From the NCBI RefSeq assembly GCF_000241265.1, contig NZ_BAEE01000056.1:62001-126000 (forward strand): a stretch of DNA of 64,000 bases, in the 5' to 3' direction. The translations under genes and the position numbers were made by a program. Of this stretch, positions 35,470 through 44,559 are shown piece by piece. How positions within the stretch are numbered: position 1 is the first letter of the stretch; each line of letters opens with the position of its first letter. The notes below the pieces were generated by a model that was not told where the DNA came from, ran no database searches, and was given only the letters and a program-made list of their open reading frames with translations. This stretch comes from Gordonia araii NBRC 100433 (GTDB taxonomy: Bacteria; Actinomycetota; Actinomycetes; Mycobacteriales; Mycobacteriaceae).

Positions 35470-36018
35470 TCACGACGTGGTGCCGATCACCGACCCAGGA
35501 CCGGACGGATCGATCCGCAGCGCTCGGAAGGTGCTGGCATGGAACACCAGGGGATCGACCTGCGGGTTGGCGGCCAACGACCTGATGCGCAGGAGGACCA
35601 CCGTGTGATCCCCCGCCGGGTACTCGGCGTGCAGGTCGCAGGCGAGGTGCGCCGCCGCGCCGTCGACGAACAGCGCGCCGTCGTCGGTGCCGAGCAGGTC
35701 GACCCCGGCGAATCGGCTCGGTGCCGGGCCGGCCAGCTGACGGCACAGTTCGGACTGGTCGTGCGCGAAGACGCTGACCCCGACGGTGGCGCGGGTGCGC
35801 AACCGCGGCCAGGTCGTCGAGCTGTTCTGCACGCACACCGACACCAGCGGTGGGTCGATGGAGACGGTCGAGAAGGAACTGGCGGCCATGCCGACGAAGT
35901 TCGTTCCCGCTTCGTGCGCGCACACGGCCACCACGCCGGACGGAAAGCAGCTGAAGGCCCGGCGTAACGCGTCCGGTGATTCGGCCGGTTCCAGCGGCGG
36001 AGGCTGTGCCACGCTCAT
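35470..36018 (-). CDS. Flavin reductase-like (FMN-binding split barrel) protein
   Basis: A 182-residue protein of the flavin reductase family. These supply reduced FMN/FAD to two-component monooxygenases. The core FSCFPSGVVAVCAHEAGT then FVGMAASSFSTVSIDPPLVS is the family signature, and SRFAGVDLL and GDHTVVLLRI follow as expected. Its ATG overlaps the stop of the small membrane-protein gene (ATGA). No partner oxygenase is adjacent. Confidence 0.88.
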   Translation of the reverse strand: MSVAQPPPLEPAESPDALRRAFSCFPSGVVAVCAHEAGTNFVGMAASSFSTVSIDPPLVSVCVQNSSTTWPRLRTRATVGVSVFAHDQSELCRQLAGPAPSRFAGVDLLGTDDGALFVDGAAAHLACDLHAEYPAGDHTVVLLRIRSLAANPQVDPLVFHASTFRALRIDPSGPGSVIGTTS

Positions 36019-36236
36019 CGTGGAGTGCGCCCCGACCACACGGCGGCGGCGATCGCGATGATCAGGCCCAACGGCGTGCACATCGCGAGCACGTAGACGG
36101 CCACCGGTGCGGTGTGCCCGGACCAGACGGCGGGCACGGCGTAGAGCGCGATCACCGCGACCAGTCCGAGAAAGAACAGGCCGACGCCGATCTTCAAGAG
36201 CGTGTTCGACGATCCGCTGCCCGTACCGGTGCCCAT
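36015..36236 (-). CDS. Small two-helix membrane protein
   Basis: A 73-residue protein with two membrane helices (about 15-36 and 42-66), a Gly/Ser-rich N-terminus and a short basic tail. Unrecognised family. ATG at 36236 is used; GTG at 36245 is also in frame. It overlaps the flavin reductase start by 4 bp and is divergent from the cold-shock gene. Confidence 0.7.
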   Translation of the reverse strand: MGTGTGSGSSNTLLKIGVGLFFLGLVAVIALYAVPAVWSGHTAPVAVYVLAMCTPLGLIIAIAAAVWSGRTPR

Positions 36237-36377
36237 ACTGCCCACGCTAGTCCACAGGCGTTATCATGGGATTCGAGGCTGCGTCTTGCTCGTACAGATT
36301 GGGCAGGGCGTTTTTTCATGGCGCACCGGCGACAACGACGTCGTCGGGTGCGGTAGTAGAAGGTAAAGGTGAGCGCG

Positions 36378-36794
36378 GTGCCGACCGGCAAAGTGAAGTG
36401 GTACGACCCGGAGAAGGGTTTCGGGTTCCTTTCGCAACCCGAGGGCGAGGACGTCTACGTCCGTTCTTCGGCGTTGCCAGAGGGCGTCGAGACGCTCAAG
36501 CCGGGCCAGCGCGTGGAGTTCGGGATGGCCGCCGGCCGCCGCGGACCGCAGGCGTTGAGCGTCACCGTCCTCGACCCCGCGCCCAGCGTCGCGAAGAACA
36601 CGCGGGAGGCCGCGCGCGAGGAGACCAAGCGCCACAGCCCCGACGAACTTCACGGAATGGTCGCCGACCTCATCACCCTGCTCGAGGGCAAGGTGCAACC
36701 GGCCCTGCGCCAGGGGCGGTACCCCGACCGCAAGACCGCCCAGCGGATCTCCGAGGTCGTGCGCGCGGTCGCCCGCGAACTCGACCATCACTGA
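36378..36794 (+). CDS. cspB: Cold-shock-domain protein with C-terminal extension (CspB-type)
   Basis: A 138-residue nucleic-acid chaperone matching mycobacterial CspB (Rv0871). The cold-shock domain (about 1-65) has [16 protein letters not shown] and VYVRSSAL, with RNP1/RNP2-like aromatics. The C-terminal helical extension (about 80-138, [20 protein letters not shown]) is typical of this larger actinobacterial type. GTG 36378 is preferred over GTG 36369 because AAAGG lies eight bases upstream. It ends directly against the convergent DUF2771 gene. Confidence 0.93.
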   Translation: MPTGKVKWYDPEKGFGFLSQPEGEDVYVRSSALPEGVETLKPGQRVEFGMAAGRRGPQALSVTVLDPAPSVAKNTREAAREETKRHSPDELHGMVADLITLLEGKVQPALRQGRYPDRKTAQRISEVVRAVARELDHH

Positions 36795-37418
36795 TCAGCG
36801 TTTCGCGAACTCCTCGACGTCGTCGACCATCCGCTGCTTCGGCTCTTTGCCCGTCGCGGCCTTCTCGTAGGCGTCGATCAGGTCTTTCTGGTCGGTCGGC
36901 GTCGTGTTGATGGCGAAGTAGCCGCGCCGGACCAGCTGATCGTCGGAATCGCCGGCCAACAGACCGGCGGGCAGGCTGATCTCAACGTTGATCAGGACGC
37001 GCTCGCGCGTCGACGCGAGGTAGACCGACTCGTTCCCGGTGAACGGCCGGAAGGTTTTGAGAACCAGTTCGGATCCGGTCGGGGTCAGGTACTGCGCGAC
37101 GATCGCCCACGGGTCGTCGGCGACGTCGGGGGAGAGGCGGACCCGCATCGTCTGGCCAATCGGCACCGGGAACCGCGTGTGGCGGTCGGGGTAGTTCTTG
37201 CGGAAGTCGCCGTCGCACCCGGCGAGTTGCCGGTCGCACAGCACCGTCGGGTAGGCCTGGGTATAGGTCGAGCCGACCGAGATCGTCGCGTACGGCCGGT
37301 GGTCGACATCGGTGCGCGACGCCCAGAACGCCCCGGCACCGACGACGACCGTCGAGAACACGAGCACGGCGACGCCGAGCAGGGCGAGGAACTTTTTCTC
37401 CGAGGCGGACAGGTTCAC
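36795..37418 (-). CDS. DUF2771 membrane-anchored protein
   Basis: A 207-residue actinobacterial DUF2771 protein. One N-terminal membrane helix (about 10-32, ALLGVAVLVFSTVVVGAGAF) is followed by an extracytoplasmic domain. Two Cys in VLCDRQLAGCDGDFR are probably disulfide-bonded, and VRLSPDVADDPWAI is conserved. Function unknown; always next to the following MFS gene. GTG 37418 overlaps the MFS stop (GTGA). Confidence 0.87.
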   Translation of the reverse strand: MNLSASEKKFLALLGVAVLVFSTVVVGAGAFWASRTDVDHRPYATISVGSTYTQAYPTVLCDRQLAGCDGDFRKNYPDRHTRFPVPIGQTMRVRLSPDVADDPWAIVAQYLTPTGSELVLKTFRPFTGNESVYLASTRERVLINVEISLPAGLLAGDSDDQLVRRGYFAINTTPTDQKDLIDAYEKAATGKEPKQRMVDDVEEFAKR

Positions 37419-39217
37419 TGATCTCCCGGGCGGGTCGGGAACGCCCGCGTGGGCGCGCTGGTGGGTCCGGGCGGTTGCGGCCGCCGGGGCTGACGGGTGC
37501 GGGGAATCGGGGCGGTCGGCTGTTCCGGTGCCCGCGGAGGCGCGACGATGACTTCGGTGGGCAGTGTCGGCGGAGCAACGTCGGGCCGGTGGCCACCGCC
37601 CATGCCCGGGATCACCGTGCGTCCCCGGCTGGTCAGGAAGGTCTGCACCAGGCCGAAGGCGAGTAGCCCGGCGATGACGCCGAAGGCGATGCGCATGGAG
37701 GTCGCCGCGATCAGCACGCCGATGCTCGCACCGAAGACCCACCCGAGCTGCAGCACGGTTTCCGATCGGCCGAACGCCGACGCGCGCGACGGTTCGGGCA
37801 GGTCGGACTGAATGACCGAATCGAGGCAGACCTTTCCGATCGCCGATCCGGCCGAGGCGAGGAACGCGGTGACCGCCACCGTCGGCAGCGACGGGAGGAC
37901 CGCCGTCACGACCGTCGCCGCGGCGCACACCGCCAGCACCCAGGCGATGATCGCCGGGGGATTGGACAGTCTCAGCCGGGTGCCGACGGCATTGCCCAGG
38001 ACGTTGCCGACGCCGGCCGCGCCGCCCACCACGCCTAGCATCGCCATCTGCATGAACGCGTCGCCCTGGTAGTGCTCGCGCGCGTAGAACGCGGTGAACA
38101 GGGTGAGGAAGCCGGTGAGGATTCGGATGGTCCCGTTGCCCCACAGGCCGGTGACGACCTTTCGCCCGAGTGGCTGGCGGATCGTCTCGGAGATCACCCG
38201 GCCGGCGCGGCGGGCGCGCTCGCGGGCGGTGATGTCCGGTTTGGGCTGGTCCCGATAGGTCAGCGTCGTCGGGATCTCGCCGGCCGTGACCTCAACCCAC
38301 GACGGGATCTTCATGCAGGTGAACGCGCCGTACGCGGCCACGAGGACCAGCCAGAGCATGGCGCCGGGCAGGTGCAGGGGCAGGAACTTGCCGAGGAGCA
38401 TCTCGAGGGCCGCGGCCACCGCGCCGCCGACTATGGTGCCGCCGAGCAGCGCGAAGGTGGTCAGCCGGGAGTTGACGCGGACCAGGTCGATGCTCGGCGG
38501 CACGACGCGCGGAGTGACCGCGGATTTCAGCACCCCGAAGGACTTGCCCATGACCAGCATGCCCAGCGCCGACGGGTACAGGATCCACGGGTCGTACTTG
38601 AGCTGCTGCGCCGCGGCGTCCCATTCGTAGTTGGTGACGATCAGGATCGCCAGGACGGCACGCGCGATGAAGGTGGCGGCCATCGCCATCCGCCGCCCGT
38701 GCTGCAGCCGGTCGAGCAGCGGCCCGATGAGCGGTGCGATGACGGCGAACGGCGCGATCGTCAGCAGCAGGTAGAGGCCGACGCCGGCCTTGTCCTCGCC
38801 GCTGGCGGCCGCGAAGAACAAGGTGTTGGCCAGCGCGATGGCCATCGCGGCGTCGACGGCGGCGTTGGCGACGACCGGGATGGTGAGGGCGGTCAGCCCG
38901 GAGCGATCGGCACCGTCCGCGGTGGCGGCGCGCGCGATCGTGTCGATGCCGCGGTTGGTCAGATGTTTGCCGCGCCGAGCGGCGCGCCGCGCGAGGTTGG
39001 TCTTCGCCGTCGGCGCCGGGTCGGGTGCGGAGGCGGTCGGGGCCGGCTGCGGGGTCGCACCGAGCGGCGGCAGATGGGGGTTCTGGGTGGCCCGCTCGTG
39101 AGACAGGTAGGCGGTTTCGACGTCCGGCGGCCCGCTCGGGTCGGGCGCGCCGGGTACCGGGTAGCGGTTCGCTCCCGGGTGGGCGCGATTCGACCGCGGA
39201 TGTTTGCCTGGACTCAC
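37415..39217 (-). CDS. MFS transporter with long N-terminal Pro-rich extension (Rv0876c-type)
   Basis: A 600-residue transporter like M. tuberculosis Rv0876c. About 100 N-terminal residues are cytosolic and rich in Pro, Ala and Arg, then 12 membrane helices (about 110-540), then a Pro-rich tail. Family features include LIGPLLDRLQHGRRMAMAA and GKVCLDSVIQSDLPEPSRAS. Substrate unknown. Cotranscribed with DUF2771; divergent from DUF3027. Confidence 0.88.
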   Translation of the reverse strand: MSPGKHPRSNRAHPGANRYPVPGAPDPSGPPDVETAYLSHERATQNPHLPPLGATPQPAPTASAPDPAPTAKTNLARRAARRGKHLTNRGIDTIARAATADGADRSGLTALTIPVVANAAVDAAMAIALANTLFFAAASGEDKAGVGLYLLLTIAPFAVIAPLIGPLLDRLQHGRRMAMAATFIARAVLAILIVTNYEWDAAAQQLKYDPWILYPSALGMLVMGKSFGVLKSAVTPRVVPPSIDLVRVNSRLTTFALLGGTIVGGAVAAALEMLLGKFLPLHLPGAMLWLVLVAAYGAFTCMKIPSWVEVTAGEIPTTLTYRDQPKPDITARERARRAGRVISETIRQPLGRKVVTGLWGNGTIRILTGFLTLFTAFYAREHYQGDAFMQMAMLGVVGGAAGVGNVLGNAVGTRLRLSNPPAIIAWVLAVCAAATVVTAVLPSLPTVAVTAFLASAGSAIGKVCLDSVIQSDLPEPSRASAFGRSETVLQLGWVFGASIGVLIAATSMRIAFGVIAGLLAFGLVQTFLTSRGRTVIPGMGGGHRPDVAPPTLPTEVIVAPPRAPEQPTAPIPRTRQPRRPQPPGPTSAPTRAFPTRPGDQ

Positions 39218-39292
39218 GGGACCAATTGTTCCCTATCGACCCGACGCGGGGTTGGCGTGCCACGCCCAGCGGCGGTGAGGCACACTGGATAC

Positions 39293-40021
39293 GTGAGTCT
39301 TACAGCCCAAATCGACTTGCTCCGTGATGCCGTTGACCTGGCCCGTGGTGCCGTCGTCGCCGACGGCGGTGCCCCCGGTGACCACATCGAGGCCGTCGTC
39401 GAGGACGACAACTCAGCCGCGCACTACTTCGCCGCCGATCTTCCCGGATACCGCGGATGGCGCTGGTGCGTCGTCGTCGCGGTCGCACCCGGCAGCGACG
39501 ACGTGACCGTCAGCGAGGTCGTCCTGCTGCCCGGCGACGGGGCGCTGCTCGCGCCCGCGTGGGTGCCGTGGTCCGAGCGCGTCGCCGCCGGAGACCTGGC
39601 GCCGGGCGATCTGCTGGCCGCCGAGCCCGACGATCCGCGCCTCGTTCCCAACCAGATCGACAACGGCGACGCCGCCGCCGTCGACGGCGAACTCGGCCTC
39701 GGCCGCAAGCGGTTGCTGAGCCCGGAGGGCCGCGCCGACGCGGCGCAACGGTGGTATGACGGCGAGTACGGCCCCGGCTCGCCGATGGCCGAAGCGGCCA
39801 AGCACAAGTGCGAAGCATGCGGCTTCTTCCTTCCGCTGGCCGGCGCGCTGCGATTCACCTTCGGGGTCTGCGCCAACGAGTACTCCGCCGACGGTCACGT
39901 GGTGTCGGTCGAGTACGGCTGCGGCGCCCACTCCGACGTCGCACCGAAGCCACCCGTCTCCACACCGGCGTTCGACCCGTTCGACGATGGGATCCTCGAG
40001 GTGTTCGCTTCGGCGGACTGA
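39293..40021 (+). CDS. DUF3027 protein
   Basis: A 242-residue actinobacterial DUF3027 protein (Rv0877-type). It shows AAHYFAADLPGYRGWRWCVV, VVLLPGDGALLAPAWVPWSE and a Cys pair CEACGFFLPLAG plus a later CANEY/GCGAHSD, which could bind zinc. The role is unknown. GTG 39293 is used. It is divergent from the MFS gene and followed five bases later by the sacsin-like ATPase gene. Confidence 0.92.
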   Translation: MSLTAQIDLLRDAVDLARGAVVADGGAPGDHIEAVVEDDNSAAHYFAADLPGYRGWRWCVVVAVAPGSDDVTVSEVVLLPGDGALLAPAWVPWSERVAAGDLAPGDLLAAEPDDPRLVPNQIDNGDAAAVDGELGLGRKRLLSPEGRADAAQRWYDGEYGPGSPMAEAAKHKCEACGFFLPLAGALRFTFGVCANEYSADGHVVSVEYGCGAHSDVAPKPPVSTPAFDPFDDGILEVFASAD

Positions 40022-40025
40022 CCCG

Positions 40026-42773
40026 ATGCCCGACGCACCGTTCGACGTCGATCGCCTGCGCGCGGCGGTACTGGACTCGTGGCGCGGATCGCCGACGCGG
40101 CTCATCGAGGACGCTCGCTCCGAAACCGATCTGGCGGCCGTCGGGTACCGCGACCGCCTGTTCACCGAACTCGCCGCGAACGCGGCCGACGCCGCGACCG
40201 ACGCCGGAATCACGGGTCGGCTGCGCGTGTGGCGCGATGACTCGGGGGCTCTGCACATCGCCAACACCGGCTCCCCGCTTTCTGCTGCCGGCGCGGCCTC
40301 GCTGCTCGCGTTGCGCGTTTCGCCGAAAGACCCCGATGCGCGGACGGTGGGGCGGTTCGGTGTCGGGTTCGCCGCCGTCGTGCCGGTCGCGCAGCGCGTC
40401 GAGGTGCGCTCGAGCACGGCGACACTGATCTTCGATCGCGCGCGGACCGCCGAGGAGATCACGGCGGCGGGGCTCGACGCGGCGCTGACGGGGGAGGACG
40501 CACCCTTGCTGCGCCTGGCCTGGCCCGGTGACACCGGACCGGCCGAGGGGTTCGACACCGAAATCGTCGTCTTTCCCCGCGCCGGCGTCGATGTCGACGC
40601 GCTGTTGGCCGGCATCGCCGATCAGGTCTGCGATCGACTGCTGGAACTGCCCGCGCTCGGCGAGGTCACGGTCGACGGTGCGAGGGTGACCGCGGTGCGC
40701 GACGACGGCCTCGTTCGTTTCGAACCGCCCGACGCCGTCCCCGGTGCCGATCGCGTGTGGCGTGCGGTGGTGACCGGGGACGTGCGGTGGTGCGCCGACG
40801 AGTCCGGGTCCGCGGGTACCGCGCAGGCGCCCGTCGAATTGCTGCGGACCCCTACTCCCACCGACATCGAACTCTCGGTCCGCGCGCGGGTCATCGCCGC
40901 GTTGCCGGTCACCCCCGATCGCCGCCACCTGATGCCGGGCGTCGACGTGGGCGTTCTCGCGCCCGGATACCTCGAACTCGTGCGCGCGGTTGCGCCGAAG
41001 CGGCGTCCCGGATTCGTGCCGCGGGCTCTGGGCCGCAACCCCGCCGACGCCAGATTGCTCGAGGCGATCGCCGAACAGTTGCGCGAACACGCCTGGGTGC
41101 CGCCCGCCCATGGCGACGATGACCTGGTGGCCGGGCGGGTGCTCGTCGTCGCCGACCTGTCCGACGAACTCGCCGCGTGTCTCGGCCCGGTCCTTGCCGA
41201 TCTTGCCCACCCGTCGGTCTCCGGTCCGGCCGAGCGCGCCGTCCTGGTCGCCGTCGGGGCCAGGGTGATCGGGCTCGCCGAGATCGCCGAGGCGCTCGCC
41301 GGTGTCACCCGTCCCGCATCCTGGTGGGCGACCCTGTACGAGGCACTCGCTCCGTCGGTCGTGACGAGCGAGGACGCGCAGGAACTCGGTGCCCTGCCGG
41401 TGCCCCGCGGCGACGGTCGGGTCAACCTCGGGGCGCGCGGATTGGTGTTCACCACCGCCGGGGTGGCGGCGCCGTGGGCGCCGACCGTTGCGCCGGAGGC
41501 CGTTCACCCGCTGTTGGAACGTCTCGGTGCCCGACCGGTCGGGCCGGCCGAGCTGCTGGCCGAGCCCGCGCTGGTCGCGGCGCTCGCCGATGCCGCCGAA
41601 CACGGCGACGACACCGAAGTCCGCGACCTCGCCGACGCGGTGCTCGCCCTGCTGGCCGCCGATCCGGACGCGGCACTTGCGCCCGAGGCCTCCGCCGAAC
41701 TGCTCCTGGCCGATCACGACGGCGAACTCGTCCACGTCGACGAACTGCTGATGACCGACTCGCCACTGGCCGGCGTCCTCGGCGACGAAGCACCATTCGC
41801 CTTCGTGGCCGACAGCACGGTCGGGCGGCACGGCGCGTCGGCCCTGCGGCGCGCAGGTGTCGGGTGGGGCTTTCTCACGGTCGCGGAGGAATGGCCGACC
41901 GGCCCGGATCACGACCTCGACGACGAACAGCGCTGGTGGGCGGATCTGGCTGAACCGCCGCCGGTGATGCGGGCGGTCCGCGACCTGGACTTGGTGCCCG
42001 AGGACCGGTGGCGCCACGCGCTCACCCTGCTGGCCGAGGACGAGACGACCGCTCCGATGCTGGCCGATCGCGACGGCTACACCGCCTGGTGGCTGCGGCG
42101 GCACGCCCGGGTCGACGGTCGGCGTCTCGGTTCCTACCGCAGCCCCGACGCCGAGTCGTTCGACGGGATCGTGGACGCGCTGGACCATCCGGCGGCCGCG
42201 GCGCTGACCGGGGTGCTGATGTCCGACACCGTGCGCGACGCCGTCGCGGCGGCCCTGGTCGTGGAGAACCTCGGCGATCCCGAGCGCACGGTGGCGCCCG
42301 GGGCCGCGGTCCGCGCCTACGGCGAGGTGGCCGCCGCGATCGCCCGTGGCGAGGCCGACGAGGACGACGTCGTCGACCTGTTCGGCGAGGATCCGCGGGC
42401 CAGGACGCTCGACGGCTCGGTCGCCGAGGATGCCGTCGTCGTCGACGAGCCGCATTTTCTGGCCGTCGTCGTGCCGGGGCGTGCGGTCGTGCCCGGACTG
42501 CCGGTGTCGCCGGACGCGGCGCGGCGACTCGCCGGGCTCCTCGATCTTCCGCTCGCCTCCGAAGCCCTGGCCGCCCGGGTGGTGAGCGAGGGCCGCGCGA
42601 CGACGTGGGACGCCGAACCCGTCGCGATCCGCTTCGCCGGTGCGCAGGGCATCGCGCTGCCGTGCGGGACCGTGGTCGTCCACGACGAGCTCGTCGTCGA
42701 AACGGTCGACGGGCGCCACCGCGTGCCGTGGTGGCGGGATGGTCCGACCACGCACCTGTCCCGGCTACCGTAA
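40026..42773 (+). CDS. Sacsin-like (HATPase-domain) protein of 915 residues
   Basis: A large soluble protein with an N-terminal GHKL-type ATPase fold (about 1-200). The N-box is LFTELAANAADAA; the usual DxGxG loop is degenerate, with IANTGSPLS and GRFGVGFAAVVPVAQ in its place. This arrangement matches proteins annotated sacsin N-terminal ATP-binding-like. The rest (about 200-915) is Ala/Asp-rich without a named domain. It may act as a chaperone-like ATPase with the adjacent DUF3027 protein. ATG 40026 lies five bases after the DUF3027 stop. Large opposite-strand reading frames here are composition artefacts. Confidence 0.82.
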   Translation: MPDAPFDVDRLRAAVLDSWRGSPTRLIEDARSETDLAAVGYRDRLFTELAANAADAATDAGITGRLRVWRDDSGALHIANTGSPLSAAGAASLLALRVSPKDPDARTVGRFGVGFAAVVPVAQRVEVRSSTATLIFDRARTAEEITAAGLDAALTGEDAPLLRLAWPGDTGPAEGFDTEIVVFPRAGVDVDALLAGIADQVCDRLLELPALGEVTVDGARVTAVRDDGLVRFEPPDAVPGADRVWRAVVTGDVRWCADESGSAGTAQAPVELLRTPTPTDIELSVRARVIAALPVTPDRRHLMPGVDVGVLAPGYLELVRAVAPKRRPGFVPRALGRNPADARLLEAIAEQLREHAWVPPAHGDDDLVAGRVLVVADLSDELAACLGPVLADLAHPSVSGPAERAVLVAVGARVIGLAEIAEALAGVTRPASWWATLYEALAPSVVTSEDAQELGALPVPRGDGRVNLGARGLVFTTAGVAAPWAPTVAPEAVHPLLERLGARPVGPAELLAEPALVAALADAAEHGDDTEVRDLADAVLALLAADPDAALAPEASAELLLADHDGELVHVDELLMTDSPLAGVLGDEAPFAFVADSTVGRHGASALRRAGVGWGFLTVAEEWPTGPDHDLDDEQRWWADLAEPPPVMRAVRDLDLVPEDRWRHALTLLAEDETTAPMLADRDGYTAWWLRRHARVDGRRLGSYRSPDAESFDGIVDALDHPAAAALTGVLMSDTVRDAVAAALVVENLGDPERTVAPGAAVRAYGEVAAAIARGEADEDDVVDLFGEDPRARTLDGSVAEDAVVVDEPHFLAVVVPGRAVVPGLPVSPDAARRLAGLLDLPLASEALAARVVSEGRATTWDAEPVAIRFAGAQGIALPCGTVVVHDELVVETVDGRHRVPWWRDGPTTHLSRLP

Positions 42774-42778
42774 GACCT

Positions 42779-43354
42779 ATGAGTAACGGATTGTTGACGG
42801 CTTTGCCCGCCGATGCCGAGGTACTCGACTTCGTCGTCGACAACCGGACCGGTTTCTGGACGTCGGTCTCGCACGTCTTCAGCTGGATCGGCTCGACGGG
42901 GACGCTGACGGCCGTTGTGATCATCGCGTCGCTGCTGTTCGCGGCGTACCGCCAGTGGCGCAGCGCCGCGATGGTGCTGCTCGGTTCGGCGACGGCCTAC
43001 TGGCTCATGGCGACTCTCAAGAGTTCGATCGATCGTGACCGACCGCCCGTCGAGGACCGGCTGGCGCACGCCGCCTTCCAGTCGATGCCGTCGGGTCACG
43101 CCATGATGAGCGCCATCGTGTTCGGCCTGATCGCCGTCGGCCTGTTCCGTGCGTCGTCGTGGATCCGCGACCATCCCGACGTGCTGCTCGTCGCGCCGAT
43201 CCTCTCCATCGCCATCGGACTGAGCCGCATCTATCTCGGCGTCCACTGGATGACGGACGTCGTCGTCGGCTGGACGCTGGGCGCGATATGGATCGCGATC
43301 GTCGCGGCGATCGCGCGCATCGGCATGCCGCGCAGCCGAGTTACCGTTGCCTAA
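42779..43354 (+). CDS. PAP2-family membrane phosphatase
   Basis: A 191-residue membrane phosphatase with five to six helices. The three PAP2 motifs are present: KSSIDRDRPP (K-x6-RP), MPSGHAMMS (PSGH) and SRIYLGVHWMTDVVVG (SR-x5-H-x3-D). Likely substrates are undecaprenyl-PP or phosphatidic acid. It begins six bases after the sacsin-like gene, so it may be cotranscribed. Confidence 0.92.
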   Translation: MSNGLLTALPADAEVLDFVVDNRTGFWTSVSHVFSWIGSTGTLTAVVIIASLLFAAYRQWRSAAMVLLGSATAYWLMATLKSSIDRDRPPVEDRLAHAAFQSMPSGHAMMSAIVFGLIAVGLFRASSWIRDHPDVLLVAPILSIAIGLSRIYLGVHWMTDVVVGWTLGAIWIAIVAAIARIGMPRSRVTVA

Positions 43355-43377
43355 CTTCGTGTGGTCCAATTGTCCGC

Positions 43378-44285
43378 ATGATTCGTCCCCGTGTCGTGGT
43401 GCTCGCCCTGACGGCAGCGATGTTGGGCGTATTGGCACCCGCCTCGAGTGAGGCAGCGCCGGTCAAGCGGCTCCCGATCATCTACGTCGCGAGTGCGATC
43501 GAGAACGACGCGCTGTCGCAGGCCTTCGTCGCCCCCATGAAGGCTCGCGGCTACGAGGTCTACACCTTCCAGACCAGCGATCCGAAAGATCCGCGCAACA
43601 ACCCGTTCGTCCGGATCAAGGGCAACGCGGCCAAGCTCGGCCGATGGGCGCGGGCGCTCTCCCAACGCACCGGCACAAGCGGTTCGACGTCGTCACCATC
43701 TCTCAGACCGGGATCGTGGGCCGCTACTGGCTCAAGGACCACGGCGGCGCGAAACTCGTGCGCAAGGCGGTCATCCTGTCCGGGATGATCCTCGGCTCCC
43801 CGTATCAGGCGCAGTGGCTGCGGCAGGAAATGCCCGCCCACCGACCGCCTCCAGTACCTGCCGCCGCAGTACCGGACGATGAATCCGACACCCGCGTGCC
43901 GCGAGCAGGCCATGGGCGGCGCCGAGATCACCGCTCTGAACGCCCCCGCCAGGCACTGCCCGGGATCACCTACTACAACATCACCACGCTGCGCGAGGAA
44001 GAGTCGGCGCCGTTCTGGATCAACCTGATGACCGGGCCGGGCCGCTACCGCAACATCGTGACGCAGGACCTGTGCCCCAACGATCCGATCGTGCATACGA
44101 CGCTCAACATCGCGCCGTCGACGCAGTCGCTGATCGACGGCCTGCTGAGGACCGGGGCGGCGCGGATGACGTGCATGACGCCGTCGTCGCCCGCGATGAA
44201 GGTGAAGCCGCTGCGGACCCCGCCGGGGGTGCGACTCCCGGCCGGCAGCGTGATGCCGCCGCAGTTCGTCAAGTACTACCGCTAG
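43378..44285 (+). pseudogene. Secreted lipase-like gene with three frameshifts
   Basis: A signal-peptide lipase/esterase (MIRPRVVVLALTAAMLG; mature part begins near APVKRLPIIYVAS) whose reading frame changes near 43671, 43831-43841 and 43942-43956. Joined frames give RTGHKRFDVVTIS, then GRYWLKDHGGAK, PTDRLQYLPPQYRTM, PACREQAMGGAEITALNAPA, ALPGITYYNITT and a normal C-terminus at 44285. The catalytic SQSQGG-type elbow appears as ISQTGIVGRYW, lacking the second half of the motif. So it is either a true pseudogene or multiply affected by base-calling errors in C/G runs. Both ends are recognisable. Confidence 0.8.
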
Positions 44286-44291
44286 CGGACG

Positions 44292-44537
44292 CTACTCCAG
44301 GCCCTCCTGCGCGGTCTTCGACCCGCGCCGGACCGCGGCCAGCTGCGAGCCGACGATCAGCGTGCCGAGGACGCCGACGCCAAGGCCCCACAGGCAGACG
44401 GAGAGGGTGAGTCCTCCGGTGCCGGACACCCAGACGACGATCGTCGCCGTCAACCAGGCGAGCATGCCGACGATGATCACCGGAGCCGGTTCGCGCAGCA
44501 GCGCCGGTAGTTCGGGGACCTGGCGAGCGTCAGTCAT
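44292..44537 (-). CDS. DUF2530 membrane protein
   Basis: An 81-residue DUF2530 protein (Rv0879c-type). Two membrane helices (about 20-40 and 45-67) follow the N-terminal VPELPALLREPAPVIIVGM. The C-terminus is charged. The ATG has no clear RBS. It diverges from the purine permease gene with 22 bp between starts, so the two promoters overlap. Function unknown. Confidence 0.87.
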   Translation of the reverse strand: MTDARQVPELPALLREPAPVIIVGMLAWLTATIVVWVSGTGGLTLSVCLWGLGVGVLGTLIVGSQLAAVRRGSKTAQEGLE

Positions 44538-44559
44538 GGGAACAGGTTAACTTCTTCAC

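Noticed and set aside
39855-42755. 966-residue frame on the minus strand opposite the sacsin-like gene
   Set aside because: High-GC third-position bias opens antisense frames; its translation is Arg/Gly/His-rich without domains, whereas the plus frame has an N-box and a coupled start.
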